Source of the DNA: Paramacrobiotus metropolitanus
Taxonomy: Eukaryota; Tardigrada; Eutardigrada; Parachela; Macrobiotidae
NCBI RefSeq assembly: GCF_019649055.1
Contig: NW_026570256.1
Span: 496,001-560,000, forward strand
Direction: 5' to 3'
DNA: 64,000 bases
The notes below the pieces were generated by a model. The model was not told the origin of the DNA and searched no databases. It was given only the letters and a program-made list of their open reading frames with translations. Shown here piece after piece: positions 35,335 through 47,200 of the stretch (the first letter of the stretch is position 1; each line of letters begins with the position of its first letter). A program made the position numbers and the translations under genes.

Positions 35335-36441
35335 TGTTATTCCTTCGTGCCAACAGGAAACTAATAAAGATTTAAAGCTCACAATGCTGGCTGTCTTTTT
35401 TGTGCTATCGTACGACAATATTAATATGACCCTTTACAATTTCCTCCAGGGAAAGCTTCGAATATGTACAATTACTTCGAACACATAAAAGAAAACAAAA
35501 CTATGGAAATGCGATTGCACGGTATTTTGTTAGTAAACGACAAGAATGGAAAGAACGTTTAAGTTATGTACCGTGCAACAGACTGCTGACTGCTGCTCGT
35601 AGTCTACGATTCCTTTTCCCCTTCAGAAATGAGATGGCCGCCGATAATAGATTGGCAAGACGATAATAAAATGCTCCTGAAATGATCAGTGTTATATATG
35701 ACTGCGTGTTAGCAATCTTTTTTACAAACCTGCCATTAATTCGTGCGCCTGCTATTATTTATCTTCTTTACGACGCTCATCGTACGACTAGAACCGGTAT
35801 TAATCTTACTTCTTAGCTCCTTTACCTCCTTTACAGTACATTAAACGGAAATAAGTAGCGCAAATATGTCCACTGTATTTTTTATTTTAATGTGTATCTT
35901 GCATAAAATTTAATGATATTCATCGCTTTATGTGTACACTAATATATCGGTACACGATAACAGAATAACTTTTTCACTTGCTAAAGTTCTTGCTCTGTTT
36001 TTCTATGTAACCTTTTGTCGATCTCAAAATTCAGTTGTTCTGGAAAGCAAACGAACAGGTGAAATTTTTGCCGCTTTCGGCTTGCATGGGAAGGGCATTC
36101 CATACTGCGCTTACACCTAAAGTCCTTATATTAACAGTTCTTTTTGAAATTTTACACCGCTTTGTCGCCCTGAACAAATAGTGCAATGACAATTGATCCG
36201 CCTTTCAGGAAGGTGATTTCAAGGTAATGGTTAAACAAGATACTAGGGTAGTCATTGAGACTCATGTTTTAAACACTAGGCTTTGAGGCTCATGTTTTAA
36301 ATATGCACTCGCAAATTTACTTCCAGTAATCATATCTTGCATGCTGTCGACATTGCTTCGTGAGTATCTGCGCCGTTATGTACCACTTTCCTTGCCAACA
36401 AATCGATCGAATCAGTGCATTCCGTTAAAGATGCTAAAATT
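35335..36441. other. intergenic between astacin E and GPCR
   Basis: Divergent upstream region of two genes. No gene or repeat recognised. Confidence 0.4.
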
Positions 36442-37755
36442 ATGATCTTCGCAAATAACAGTTCCGGGATTCCCAGTTCTACTCCTGCCAAGCAAGCTAT
36501 TATTTCAGTCAATTTAATAATATTATTAACTATCATCGGCCTCATTGCTGTCGGTACAGGTGTCTACAACGGCACAATAATTGTCGCCTTTATCACCCTT
36601 CGCAAACTCATCACGCCTTTTAACTGTTACATTCTAAACTTATCTGTCATTGAATTATTAGTCGCTCTGACGGCGATGCCATGCTACATTCTACGCGTTC
36701 TGGACGTTCCGATGGTTTCGTTACTATGTTCCACTGTACAATATTGTAGTGACTTTGCCTTGGTCGTTCAATGTCAAGGAATGCTCCTGCTTAGCTTGAA
36801 CAGACTATGGTCGCTGACACTACCGATTTCCTTCAAGAACATATCTACTACCCGGCTCGCGTTGTTCATTTGTGCCAGTGGTTGGATAATTTGGGGATTG
36901 TTGTGTTCGCTTATCGTTTCTTTGAGGAGGGGTTAATGCCCAGGAGAGAGTACGCACCTTGTTATGCAGACTTCACCTACACAGTCCAGCGTAGTGTGCG
37001 TGGATTCGCGGCTTTTATTGAATTTGCTGGATTTGACATTCCGATTTTATTATCTTTAGCGATCTATACGTACGTTTTCATCCAATTGCTTCGCAGGAAA
37101 AGGAGGAACTCCAAACAAGCAGTACAGCGACTGGTACTGAGTACAGCTTTCAAAACAGGTATAACCATTATTTTGCAATCGTCAGTCGTGCCTCGTCACC
37201 ATCTCCAGCATTGGTTTTGGGACGTAAACTACAGAATGATGAATGTGCCGAATCACTCGTATGAATTCATAAGAACTGTCACTTTTGTCCTTTTTGTAAA
37301 CGTACAGTATTCAATTTCAAGAGCGATTATACGTACGGTATTACGTATTGAGTAAGTATATCGGCATGACCTGTTCAAGATGACATACATACGCGTACAG
37401 CTGGAACGATAAGCTTGTTTTTAAGGGTTCTAAAAGTCGACCAACTTTTTACGTTACAGAAAATATTCCAAACACAAGTGCCAAAGCCAAAGTAATTCTC
37501 CAAACCACGTCCAACGGAGACGATATCAAGCATTTGCGAATGTTTGGACTGCTCGCGGTGATCGTGCTGGTGTGCTACATGCCCTTATCTTTGTATTTAC
37601 TGCGGTCAAGCTGGATGGAAGGATTTTATTATCCTACGACTGGTCATGTGCTGACATGCCTGCAGTTTTCGGTTTGCATTCTTAACCCGTTGGTTTACCA
37701 TTCTAATCTGCGGGCACTGCAGTCAGGGTTACGCCAAATACTTCGTCTCAGTTAA
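36442..37755 (+). pseudogene. rhodopsin-like GPCR with frameshift in extracellular loop 2
   Basis: Exons 36442-37158 and 37460-37755. The N terminus has an NNSS sequon. TM1-TM4 are read in the first frame, with a conserved asparagine-type TM2 (NCYILNLSVIELLV) and SLNRLWSL at the end of TM3 in place of DRY. After TM4 the first frame stops at 36934-36936 in a G-rich run (GAGGAGGGG); the protein continues in another frame with loop 2 Cys (APCYADF), TM5 and a basic loop. Exon 2 gives TM6 (VIVLVCYMPLSLYLL) and TM7 with NPLVY. Apart from the one-base shift it is complete. The ligand is unknown. It shares NRLW with the intact GPCR at 61847-62827, so the two belong to one family. Confidence 0.75.
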
Positions 37756-38559
37756 ACATTTCACCTACCACTAGCAAATAAGCGATCTAACTATTTGGGT
37801 TTCGGCGTGCCGCACACTGCAAATTAAGGCCTGAAAAATTTGTTTAATGCTGCCAATTGCCCAAAACCCATATGTGCTTTTCAGCGCACCAATTTTACGT
37901 TTTGCAAATTTCGATCTATTAGGTACTGACAGTAACACTAACTACCTCATTGTACCACCAAATTCCGAATTACTTACGAAGCACCCACAAATGTCCAATA
38001 TGAGCTCTGGCTCGTTGTAAGGATTTGCATTGTTTTAACTGGCTCGAAGAAATTTAATTGCTGAGAATTTTAATTTCCACACATATGAATGGCGCTGTAT
38101 CGCTAGCGGTAGTACATATAAGTGTACATAATGGTGCAGATACAAATACTTATGCTTATGTAGCCGTCCTAAACGGTCGGCGGACGCTTTGTACGCCGAC
38201 TGTCATCTTTATTGATGGTGTAGGTTTATTTCCTCTGTTTCAAATGAAGGCTTTTTGTCCTGGGACAGTCTCTCGCGGATGTCTCTTATTTGTTATCCAG
38301 TTGACATAGCAGCTGCTGTGCAATGTGGACTTTTTCTGCACAGTTTCGTACAGTTCTCGGCTCTCGAGCACAATACAAAGCAATATATTGGGTAATCATT
38401 AGGTAGCTCATTAGATTTAGTAAAGCAAAACCCGGTCAAATTACTACCAGAAGGGTAAGCAGTGAAAGAAGTAAAGTCGGCCATTAAAGCAGCCGGAAAT
38501 AACAAAATTCACTATTTATCTTTGGCATTTTTAATTTTTCTTAAAGCCCTAGGATTAAA
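37756..38559. other. intergenic
   Basis: No gene recognised between the GPCR and the ankyrin gene. Confidence 0.4.
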
Positions 38560-40071
38560 TCAAACCACGCCGTTGCCGATGATACCAAGGGTGCTAGCCT
38601 CTCCATCCACATCGTAGAAAAGGATACGCCAAGGCTGCCCAAGCAACGACTCCTGTTCCTCGCGTAAACCTCCATGCCCTTGCTGGAGCTCCTTCACAGT
38701 TTCGGAATCGTCAAGTACTTGCACGTCTTCACCGGCCATAATGACTTGTCCATCGGCATCGATACCTTCGTAACCATCTACAAATTTTCCCGACTGTTAT
38801 TATTTCTGTATTTCTGCTATACCGCGACCCGAAAGATCATCTCTGTTACCTCTTGATATAACGTCGCGGGCGTCCGGATGATACAGTAGGTTGAGCTCGG
38901 CTCCAGGTTGGACGAACATGGACACTTCGAAATCTCCAGCGGACGTTTCGGCTTTGATAATTCCCATAGCACCGTGGATCGACTCGTATGGCAAGTTATG
39001 TTCAGCTTGCTTTTGTTGCACCAGCGCTTTGTCCGTTTTGATGACAACAAGACTACCCAGAGCTGGCTTTCCCATACGCAAACGCTTCGGTGTACGCGTA
39101 AGCGAAAATTTCGCATCAAAGTGTTCGCTGCCTCGGACAATCGCTCGGTTAGCGTCCGGACCCGAAAAATCTGAAGAAAAAGGTATAAATTGCCGTAGAA
39201 AACTATTTCGCAGGGTTGAGGAACTGAACAACCTGTAGCACCAGCGAGTCTGTCGCAAATCATTTCTTCCCATTCATCACGAGATGCATCTCCAATAGTA
39301 TTGGCTACATCGGAATTCTTAACAACCATTGCCAGAAACATCGCAGCCAGAACATCTTCCATAGCATATTGTTCCATCCGCTCCGGCTCGATCAGGCTCT
39401 CCACTGCTTCCTCATTCTCACTTAACGCTGCGATGCCCAGCGCAGTCACACCTTGCTCATTTTTCACTAGAAAATCGCATTCCGGATGAGCCAAAATGGC
39501 ATCGATGATCTCCACGCGTTGATCGTCCTCGGCGCAACCTCCAGCGAAGGCCGCCGTCATCAGCGCCGTCATCCCGTTAAACCGTGCGGACACGGCGTTG
39601 ACCTCGATGCCGGGGGTGTCCAGTAAAAGTTGGACAATTTCCGGACTCCGCACCACCTGCGGCCAGCATCAGCGGTGTCAAGCCGGCAACTTGAGCATTA
39701 ACATCAGTCGAGGATCCTTGAAGGAGGCTTTTTACTGCGGACACTTTCCTTTAAAATGGCAGAATGGAAGGGTGTTAGCTGTTGTGCGGCTTCGTCGATT
39801 TCTTTCTCCTCTTCGATGATTTGTACCTTAGACACCACCATTGAGCCGTGCTCCGAGCTTATTATTTCAAATGGCACTCCTAAAATTTAGTATCCGTAAA
39901 CGATTTCTGTTTCGTAATTAGGAGCATTAAATTTAGCACAGTTTTAAGAAATGCAAGACCGTCAATATTCGAACCTGGGAACATTTTTTTGTGCAGGCAT
40001 CCAGGACACGTTGAACAGTCGTTCTCCACCACTACGATACTCGCGTCTAGTACAGAATCACTTGCCGCCAT
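38560..40071 (-). pseudogene. ankyrin-repeat protein with Mind-bomb-like repeats, two frameshifts
   Basis: Minus-strand exons 40071-39975, 39879-39233, 39170-38850 and 38777-38560 with good splice sites (phase 1 throughout). Exon 1 gives a short acidic/Cys N terminus (VVVENDCSTCPGCLHKK). Exon 2 encodes ankyrin repeats: TPFHSAIL, TPLMLAA, GMTALMTAAFAGG and GVTALGIAALSENEEAV. Two one-base shifts, near 39745 and 39655, put consecutive ankyrin segments in three different frames. Exons 3-4 encode a region with LRMGKPALGSLVVIK and two segments resembling Mind-bomb repeats (VKELQQGHGGLREEQ then WRILFYDVDGE). The role is unknown; in Mind bomb such repeats bind substrate, but no RING finger is seen here. 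Either a recent pseudogene or two indel errors. Confidence 0.6.
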
Positions 40072-40655
40072 TTCATGGGGGGTTTGCAGTTTCACTGGAG
40101 GATGATTAGCTGTCCCCGATACGAGCAGCCGGCACTCTCAATACTGACTTGAAAAGACTAGAGTGCGACACGTTTTATATATCGTCTGCGGTTCCCATCT
40201 AATTATGGATGAGGCAAAAGTGGCCGTGAATTTCAGTGTCTGACGAACAATCGGGAAGCTAGATAACAGTGTTGCTGGTCATCTGTATCAGTTTATTAGC
40301 CGTGGCGGTTATCTGTCTGGCACGCTGTATTAATTGTCTATGAAGGGCATGCCACTCGTTAGGTTACTCAAGTGCATTTCAACTAATAGTCGTAAAGCAA
40401 GTCCGTGCCTTTTTCGGGCTGCAACTGTTGTACTGTAACGCATGTAAACAACTTGCGAACATGATTACTCGTACTAATTGATCATTTATTAATTCTGCAT
40501 TGTGCAAAAGTGAAAAGTTTCAGTTAAAACGGACATTATCATTAAAGCGGCCATGGTTCAGAATTGTATTATAAAATGACTTTTACTTTATTAGAACGTT
40601 AGCTCCAAATTAATTTATGTCAGATCGATGCCCGCTTGGTATCATTATTCGGTAC
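40072..40655. other. intergenic
   Basis: No gene seen upstream of the ankyrin gene. It ends at the target duplication of the LTR element. Confidence 0.4.
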
Positions 40656-40660
40656 TGGGT

Positions 40661-40904
40661 ATAACGCGGGGCCGTATGGGCGCCACGCGTATCCTCGACA
40701 GCGAACAGCGGTGAACCCGGATGAGGCTTTATTGCCGAATCTAATGCGCACCGTGGCGCAGCAACACCAAAACTAATGAGGAAGGATCCTGCAGCCAGTG
40801 CAACTGTGCTGCAGGTCCGTCAAAACAGCGCAGCAATGTGCGGGGTGGAAATCCCCAGAAACAGCGAATAGCTACTCAGGAGGGCGGGGCGTCCCGCCCT
40901 TACA
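40661..40904. repeat. left LTR
   Basis: 244 bp, identical to 41727-41970. It ends in a GC-rich hairpin (GGGCGGGGCGTCCCGCCC). Confidence 0.9.
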
Positions 40905-40969
40905 CCCCTTTTGCAGGCATCGCTACGTCCTCGGAGCGAAATCTCCCAGGATTCGGAGGATCCGCACCC

Positions 40970-41115
40970 CCCCGCCGGTTCGGCTCATGTTGGGTTCCGG
41001 GTCAGTTCGGTCCGGTTCGGGCGGTTAATCCGGTCGGCTCGGTTCCAGTTTGGTCGGCTCAAATCCGGTTCGGCTCAGGTTGGGTTCCGGGTCAGGTCGG
41101 CTCTGGTTCGGTCCG
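40970..41115. repeat. diverged tandem repeats rich in GGTTCGG
   Basis: Imperfect internal repeats with the recurring pieces GGTTCGGCTCA and TTGGGTTCCGGGTCAG, two long units about 80-90 bp apart, inside the LTR element. Confidence 0.6.
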
Positions 41116-41469
41116 AGTCAACCGTCTGGGTCAACGCACTGTCGCGCCAGATCCAGGGTCCAACCCGGAAACGGGTGAATTCCGTGGTTTCTTCAGCAAG
41201 GGAAAGGTCACGTTCTGGGGAAATTTGGGCAGGGGTTTGGGGCTTATGTGGCCCGTGACCCTGCAAAAAACAAAGCACGCAAATCCGCGGTGAAATCCAC
41301 TGCTCCGTCCGGGGGGAGGTCGCCGTCCCAGGAAGTTCGGGCAGTGTTTTGGTGGGGAATTCTTCGGCGTGGTGCTGGTGTTCGATCCGTGCCGTTGGGA
41401 TCGGAGTTGGTGCTGCTGTTGGCGGTGTATCCGTTCTGGTTTCCCGCTGGTCCGGGTCGCGTTCGCCGT

Positions 41470-41535
41470 CGGCATCGCAGGAGGCAATTCTCGCTCCACG
41501 GCATCGCAGGAGGCGTTTCTCGCTCCGCGGCATCT
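41470..41535. repeat. short tandem repeat in LTR element
   Basis: About two copies of a unit of roughly 31 bp beginning GCATCGCAGGAGGC. Confidence 0.55.
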
Positions 41536-41726
41536 CCGTCCAGTTTGGGAGGCATCCGTCGCGGGGAGGCGTCCATCTCCGTCAGTTGGGAGAGGATCCA
41601 TCACGTTCCGCGTGGGGGGTGGGAATGTAGCTCCACACCCCGGGGTTAAATGGGGTTCATAACTCAGAGGTGCTGCGGGCGCGACGAGCGCGCGCAGCTG
41701 GAAACGATAGCCAGATCTGCTACCAT

Positions 41727-41970
41727 ATAACGCGGGGCCGTATGGGCGCCACGCGTATCCTCGACAGCGAACAGCGGTGAACCCGGATGAGGCTTTATTG
41801 CCGAATCTAATGCGCACCGTGGCGCAGCAACACCAAAACTAATGAGGAAGGATCCTGCAGCCAGTGCAACTGTGCTGCAGGTCCGTCAAAACAGCGCAGC
41901 AATGTGCGGGGTGGAAATCCCCAGAAACAGCGAATAGCTACTCAGGAGGGCGGGGCGTCCCGCCCTTACA
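41727..41970. repeat. right LTR
   Basis: 244 bp, identical to 40661-40904, followed by the TGGGT target duplication. Confidence 0.9.
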
Positions 41971-42219
41971 TGGGTGATCAAAACATCGTAAACTGCCGCT
42001 GTTTTATGAAGAAAAAACTTGAAATTACTACTAGACGTACTGTACTTATACTCATATTCGATTCAATGCACTGATATATATTGTCAGTGTTATCAGTGTG
42101 ACAATGTCCAATGAGCAGAAGTTAAGTTATTTAATATTGATTACTACCGCAGTCTGATAAACTGCAAGTACTGACTGTGACACGTATAATGATGGTGAGC
42201 GATTCCTATTGAAAAGCGA

Positions 42220-42246
42220 CCGGGATGCTTTAAGCCGGCATCCCGG
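42220..42246. other. 9-bp stem hairpin in structured GC-rich patch
   Basis: CCGGGATGC at 42220-42228 pairs perfectly with 42238-42246 across a 9-base loop, within a GC-rich patch (about 42215-42360) that stands out from its AT-rich surroundings. No known RNA family recognised. Confidence 0.35.
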
Positions 42247-42438
42247 GAACTAATCTTCTCGTGGCCCAACGGGCACGGTCCCATGGGCTTCCGGTCCGTC
42301 CCGAGCAAGATCAGCCGGCACAGCCCGCCTTTTTGCATTTTAACGATCGTCCCCACTGCGCCGCACCACTAACCTGGATATTAATTACCGTACTGCATAT
42401 TTGTATTAGGAAGTTAAAGACTGTATTTTGATTTAATT

Positions 42439-43735
42439 TTAGGGATTTTTCCACAGAGGCCTTGGATTAAAAGAAACTAAGCGTCTGCCAGCGACACCCG
42501 CGGCGACAGCATCTTCGTTCACATCAAAGAAACGGATGCGCCACCGTACTAATTCATGTCCAACGGTTATACCGCTCTCTCCTTGCTGAAGTCCACCCGC
42601 AGTTTCAAAGGCATCCAGCCATTGTAATCTGCCCATAGGCACCGATGCTTTTGCAAAAACGTTACCGGCATATTCACATACTGTACTCTAACACTGCACT
42701 TGAAGGAAATTTGGACGCTATCAGCTACACGGTCCAGTACTCCAGTCCAGTATAGCCGGATAAACGTTCAGCCAGTTCACGTTCTATTAACGTGCAGTAA
42801 CTGCAAGCCGTGTATCTGTATGTGAATGGTGAATGCGCTCGTACATGTGCGTGAGGCTGCACTGTACAAATTTCCGTCAAGTGCAGTGTTAGAGTACAGT
42901 ACATGTTCACGAAATCGGGAGTATTGAAGATGCTGTGGTCACTGGTCAGTATTTAGTACGGCTACCAAGGCACTATAGGCACTAGGCAGTGGCCCGGTAT
43001 ACTTTTGGCACCCGGGTAACTGCACAAAATAGTAACGAACTGAGCCAAAGAAGCGAGCGAGCTTTTATATATAACCTCGTGATACAACGTGGGGGCGCAT
43101 CTGGATGAAAAACCGCGGTGAGCTCCCCTTTACCTGCGCAGACCGAAGATGCTAACTTCGAAATCTCCGAACGAATTTGCTGCTTTAACAACAACCATGC
43201 CTTTCCTTGTACGACAGACCATGTTCTGCTTGGTTCCGATGCACAAGCGCTCGATCTTTCTTGATGCCAACGACACTACGCACTGCTGGCTTGCCCATAT
43301 GTAAACGCTTCAAGGTACGGTCCAGCGATACATGCGCGTCCATGTATTCACTCGCCCGGATCGTCGCTCTACTGGCATCTGGGCCCGGCATACTTGAGAA
43401 ATAAACTGGGTGCGCAATTCTGCATAGAAAATATACAATTCCAAAATGCGGCTAATCAAACCCAGTCACCCATGTTCAGTAGTCATCACTTCAAACGGTT
43501 GTCCTGAAAAAATTTTCAATTTCAGGATTGCTTTCAATAATTACGTAACTGTAACTTCTCGGTGAATCTAAACTTTGTTCGTGCTCTAAAAGGCAGGCAA
43601 TGTTACCTAACTCTGCACATACCCGGTGACAGTTTTGTTCATGCAGGTACACTGCACACGGCGCACTATCTCCATGCACTCGTCTAGGTGAAGCATAACG
43701 ACATCAGCATCCAGGTTAAAATTTCTAGTCGACAT
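42439..43735 (-). pseudogene. decayed partial copy of the ankyrin/Mind-bomb-like gene
   Basis: Minus-strand remains, in order: an exon-1 homologue starting at 43735 (contains LDADVVML); a short piece PFEVMTTEHG ending in a stop near 43460 (matches PFEIISSEHG of the neighbouring gene); a block GPDASRATIRASEYMD through LHMGKPAVRSVVGIKKD (43400-43190); SFGDFEVSIF in a shifted frame near 43150; and a last exon with GGLQQGESGITVG and WRIRFFDVNEDAVAAG (42640-42439). The ankyrin repeats are missing altogether. Multiple stops and shifts make this a clear pseudogene of the gene at 38560-40071; the LTR element lies between the two copies. Confidence 0.65.
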
Positions 43736-44240
43736 TTACGGAAAATAAAGCAGTTTCGATGCACAAAAGTACGATGACGAAAAATCTCGCATGTGCGATT
43801 AGCGGTCTACTACTTTCAAAGAAATAGAATGGAGGTATTATTTGGGATCTTTTTATATCGTGTACGATTTATAGCTCGTTGGATGAGAAAGATGTGATCG
43901 TGGATTTCTGGAGGTCGTTTACAGAGAATCGAACAGCGTTGAACAATATACGCACCGTAATGTTAATCAGCTCATCATTGTATAACCGTGTTATCTGTCT
44001 GACGTTTTAAACCGATTTCGATATCTCGTTTATTTAAAACTTCCTGTCATTGTACCTCCAGTAGCAACTTATAACTTTATTTAGTACGTCATATGACATT
44101 TACGGGCTTGCTCGATGGTTTGTAGTACTTTACGAAATTTTTCGCAAATAAACGCCCGATGTTCCGCCCTTTCAACTAACCGCATGCGTGTACAGATACA
44201 GAGATATGATGAAATGTTTATCTTTCTTCCAACGTTCATT
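43736..44240. other. intergenic
   Basis: No gene seen; 3' flank of HEPN family copy 1. Confidence 0.4.
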
Positions 44241-47200
44241 TTAAATTTGCGAAGAGGCACACGTTTGTTTATGTTCGCGCCAATTTTTAACCTGGCACGC
44301 TTTGCTGCAGTACGCCGCCTTGTGACATCGGACGCATTTGTAGCGAGGACTTGCGTCGCCGCAGGTACGACAGACCATCAGTAACAGCTTGTCTCCGGCT
44401 TTGGTGTCAAGGGAACGCTTTTTCTGATCCTCACTATCGAATAAGTCAAGAAACATCTTGACAATATGCCGACAGGGAAAGCCCTCATCGACAGCTGCAA
44501 AACATGGCAAACGACGTGCGTCCGCATCGCACGCTCTTTTGTAGTATTCTTTCACTGTCGCCACATTGTTGGACTCGTTAATTCTTAAATGCAAGGCAGC
44601 CATAGAGAATAAAGCTGCAGGAACCTTACGGTCTTCACTAGCATTCTCATCCAAGTATTGCTGATAAGCCTTGATCACGTTTTCCCTTTCTTTCGTCGAT
44701 ATCGCAGCTTTTGATGCTTTACTCGAGGGTTTCAAACTCATCCGCATCGCCGTAGCAATCGTGTAGAGCCAGTTGGGTCGCTTTTCCAATTCGTAACTGC
44801 GTTGTGCACTTCTCAGTGAGTCGTCGTAACGGCCAGCAAAGCCATATAGGTGCGATAGAAGTTGATGAAAATCGGCTTCCATGGGATGCAGACGGATGCA
44901 GCGCGTTACATAAGACAGAGCGCCTGGAAGGTCAAGATGATTTAAGGTATTATAGTATGCAGTACTATGGTATGTATGGCACTCACCTAATTTTTGTTTG
45001 GCCACGCCCTCTCGACCATGGTACATGAAATTTTTTTTGAACATACTACGGTAGTATACTTATCTTTTTACAAAAGATTTTTTTTAATTTATACCCGAAA
45101 AATATGCCCTGGTTAGTTGCGTTTTGGTTGTACAGGCACATTAGGCTGTTATCCCTATTGTTATTGGCCTGGACGTTTGGTCACATTAAGTATTCCTAAT
45201 GGAACAAAGGCATACCCTGCTAATTGTAAGTAAAACTTTCTCGCAGTCACCCTTAAGAGTATGAATTTGTGTGGTAATATTATAACAGGTAACTCGTGAA
45301 CATCCTGACGAGAGCAAAGGCTGATGGGGTTGCGAACTTGCAATGAGCTCAATATGTACATTGATGCCTCCTTTAGAGCACCCGCAAGACCCGGCAAGGA
45401 GGTCGATGCCATCTGACAGGGTTAGTCATCGGCCATGTAGCAGCTTCATGCCGGCTGCATATCATTATCTGTACAGTTCTGTGCGAGTTTTAATTTTGAG
45501 CAAAGGAGTATCTGCGCGCTATACGATAATCCTTTTGGCGAAAGTCATAGTGCGTACTGCGTACCTTGAATATCGTTACCAAAGTGACAGGCTCGGACGA
45601 ACATGGCATCCGCGGTATTAATAGCATTGTCCTCAATGTACGCCACCATTTCAGGATCATGAAATTCCACAATGTCGTGATAGCGCTGCGAATTTCGTAG
45701 TAGCGAGAAGGCTCGTTCGTAATTCCCAATTTCCCACGCCTGCAGAGCCTCCACAGTGATCATCCTGGCTTTGACTACATTCTGCGCAACGGTTGAGCCG
45801 GATTCAGCGGCAATTATAACGGCATACATATCGTCCTCATGGAAGCGGGCGCCCATGGCAAAGGGCAGCGGATCCGGTCGTTCGCGTAGTTTCCGCATAC
45901 TCTGAAAGTATTGAGCTGCCTGGTTCTTTTGTTTCGGGTCTAGCTTTGAACTATGCTCGCCCAGAAGATAGCGGTGGAACCTGTCCTCCCACCGTATGCG
46001 TTCACTAATCAAGGCATTCTTTGCCTCGTATGCGCACACTTTTGCACCTATTTCAACATTTTTCTCGAATTCTTCCTTAGAAATGGCGTTGGTCGAGCCC
46101 TTTGGAATCCGGTGCATTACGCGTTGAAGCCATCTTCTAGCTGCATTAGCATCGTGGGCGCAACCAATGCCTTTTGCATAAAGTGTAGCAAGAGTAATCT
46201 GTGATTCAACGTCACCAGCTTCGCTCGCTTTGGTGCAGTAGAAAAACGCATCGGTGTTTCTGTACAACTTGTTTAAAAGTATTTTCCATAACGCGATTTG
46301 CGACTTCAAATGCCCCAGGTCGGCAGCTTCTCTCCAGATGGCGACCGCTTCGTCATATTCACGCAGTTCATTTTTCCTGCTTCCCTGGAATATAGCTAAT
46401 ACTTTTAAGCCTGTTTGCTGAAGTGCGCATGAATAGTTAAGAGAATAATATTTTTACTTTAAAGTACAGTGCGTTAACATCCTTTTTATCTGTCGAGCTT
46501 TGTATTAAGTCGCTGACGGCAGCTTTCTGGGTTTGGTTGGCTGACCCATTCATGGACATCTGGTGCAAGGCTTCAAGTGCGCCAGGCATTCCTTGCTTTG
46601 CGGCCTTCTCAAAATACTCGAACGCGGTGCTTTCGTCGCGTGGCCCACCCGCACCGTTTTCCAGCATTTCTGCGTAGTTCATCTGTGCTTCCGCAATGCC
46701 GTGTTTGGCTGCGCGCTGGAACCAGTTCCGGGCGAACTCAGGATTTTGCGCGACACCGAGTCCGTTCCGCAGACAGAACCCCATGTTATTTTGTGCTTCC
46801 GGTTGGTCCCAACTGGCCGCTTTTGTGTAGTGCGCAAACGCTGCAGACATGTCTATGTCAACACCTCTTCCATCCCGGTAGGCGTTGCCCAAAGCATTTT
46901 CTGCTTCCGCCACGCCTGCAGCCAAAAAAAATTTTATCGACACTGTAATAATTGTTCAGAAATTACACTCTAGTGACAATTGCATTAAATTTTGTAATAC
47001 CCGGCTCACCCAAGTCATGCGTGTAATATCCTTTCCATTTCACAAAAGGCTTCTGGTCTGCAGCGAGCTTGAAGTATCGTAGCATAAGGGCGTAATCCGT
47101 ATTTGTTCCTTCTCCGTTGGCGTACATAAGCCCCAAATTATACTGGCCTTCAGCGCTTCCCAAGTCAGCAGCTTCCTTGTAAAGCTGGAACGCCCGCTTA

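Larger units (their letters stand above)
40661..41970. mobile_element. short non-autonomous LTR element (TRIM-like) with identical LTRs
   Basis: Two identical 244-bp direct repeats (40661-40904 and 41727-41970) flank 822 bp of GC-rich DNA, and the whole is bordered by a 5-bp target duplication TGGGT (40656-40660 and 41971-41975). Identical LTRs and a perfect duplication mean a very recent insertion. The interior encodes no gag or pol, so it resembles a terminal-repeat retrotransposon in miniature mobilised by another element. Long open frames on the minus strand are low-complexity results of high GC. The ends (ATAACG...TTACA) are not TG...CA and no clear primer-binding site is visible, which leaves the class somewhat open. 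Confidence 0.8.

Noticed and set aside
40838-41817. Long open frames in the GC-rich LTR element (up to 228 codons)
   Set aside because: They overlap on both strands and in several frames, are low complexity and match no gag or pol motif; high GC explains them.
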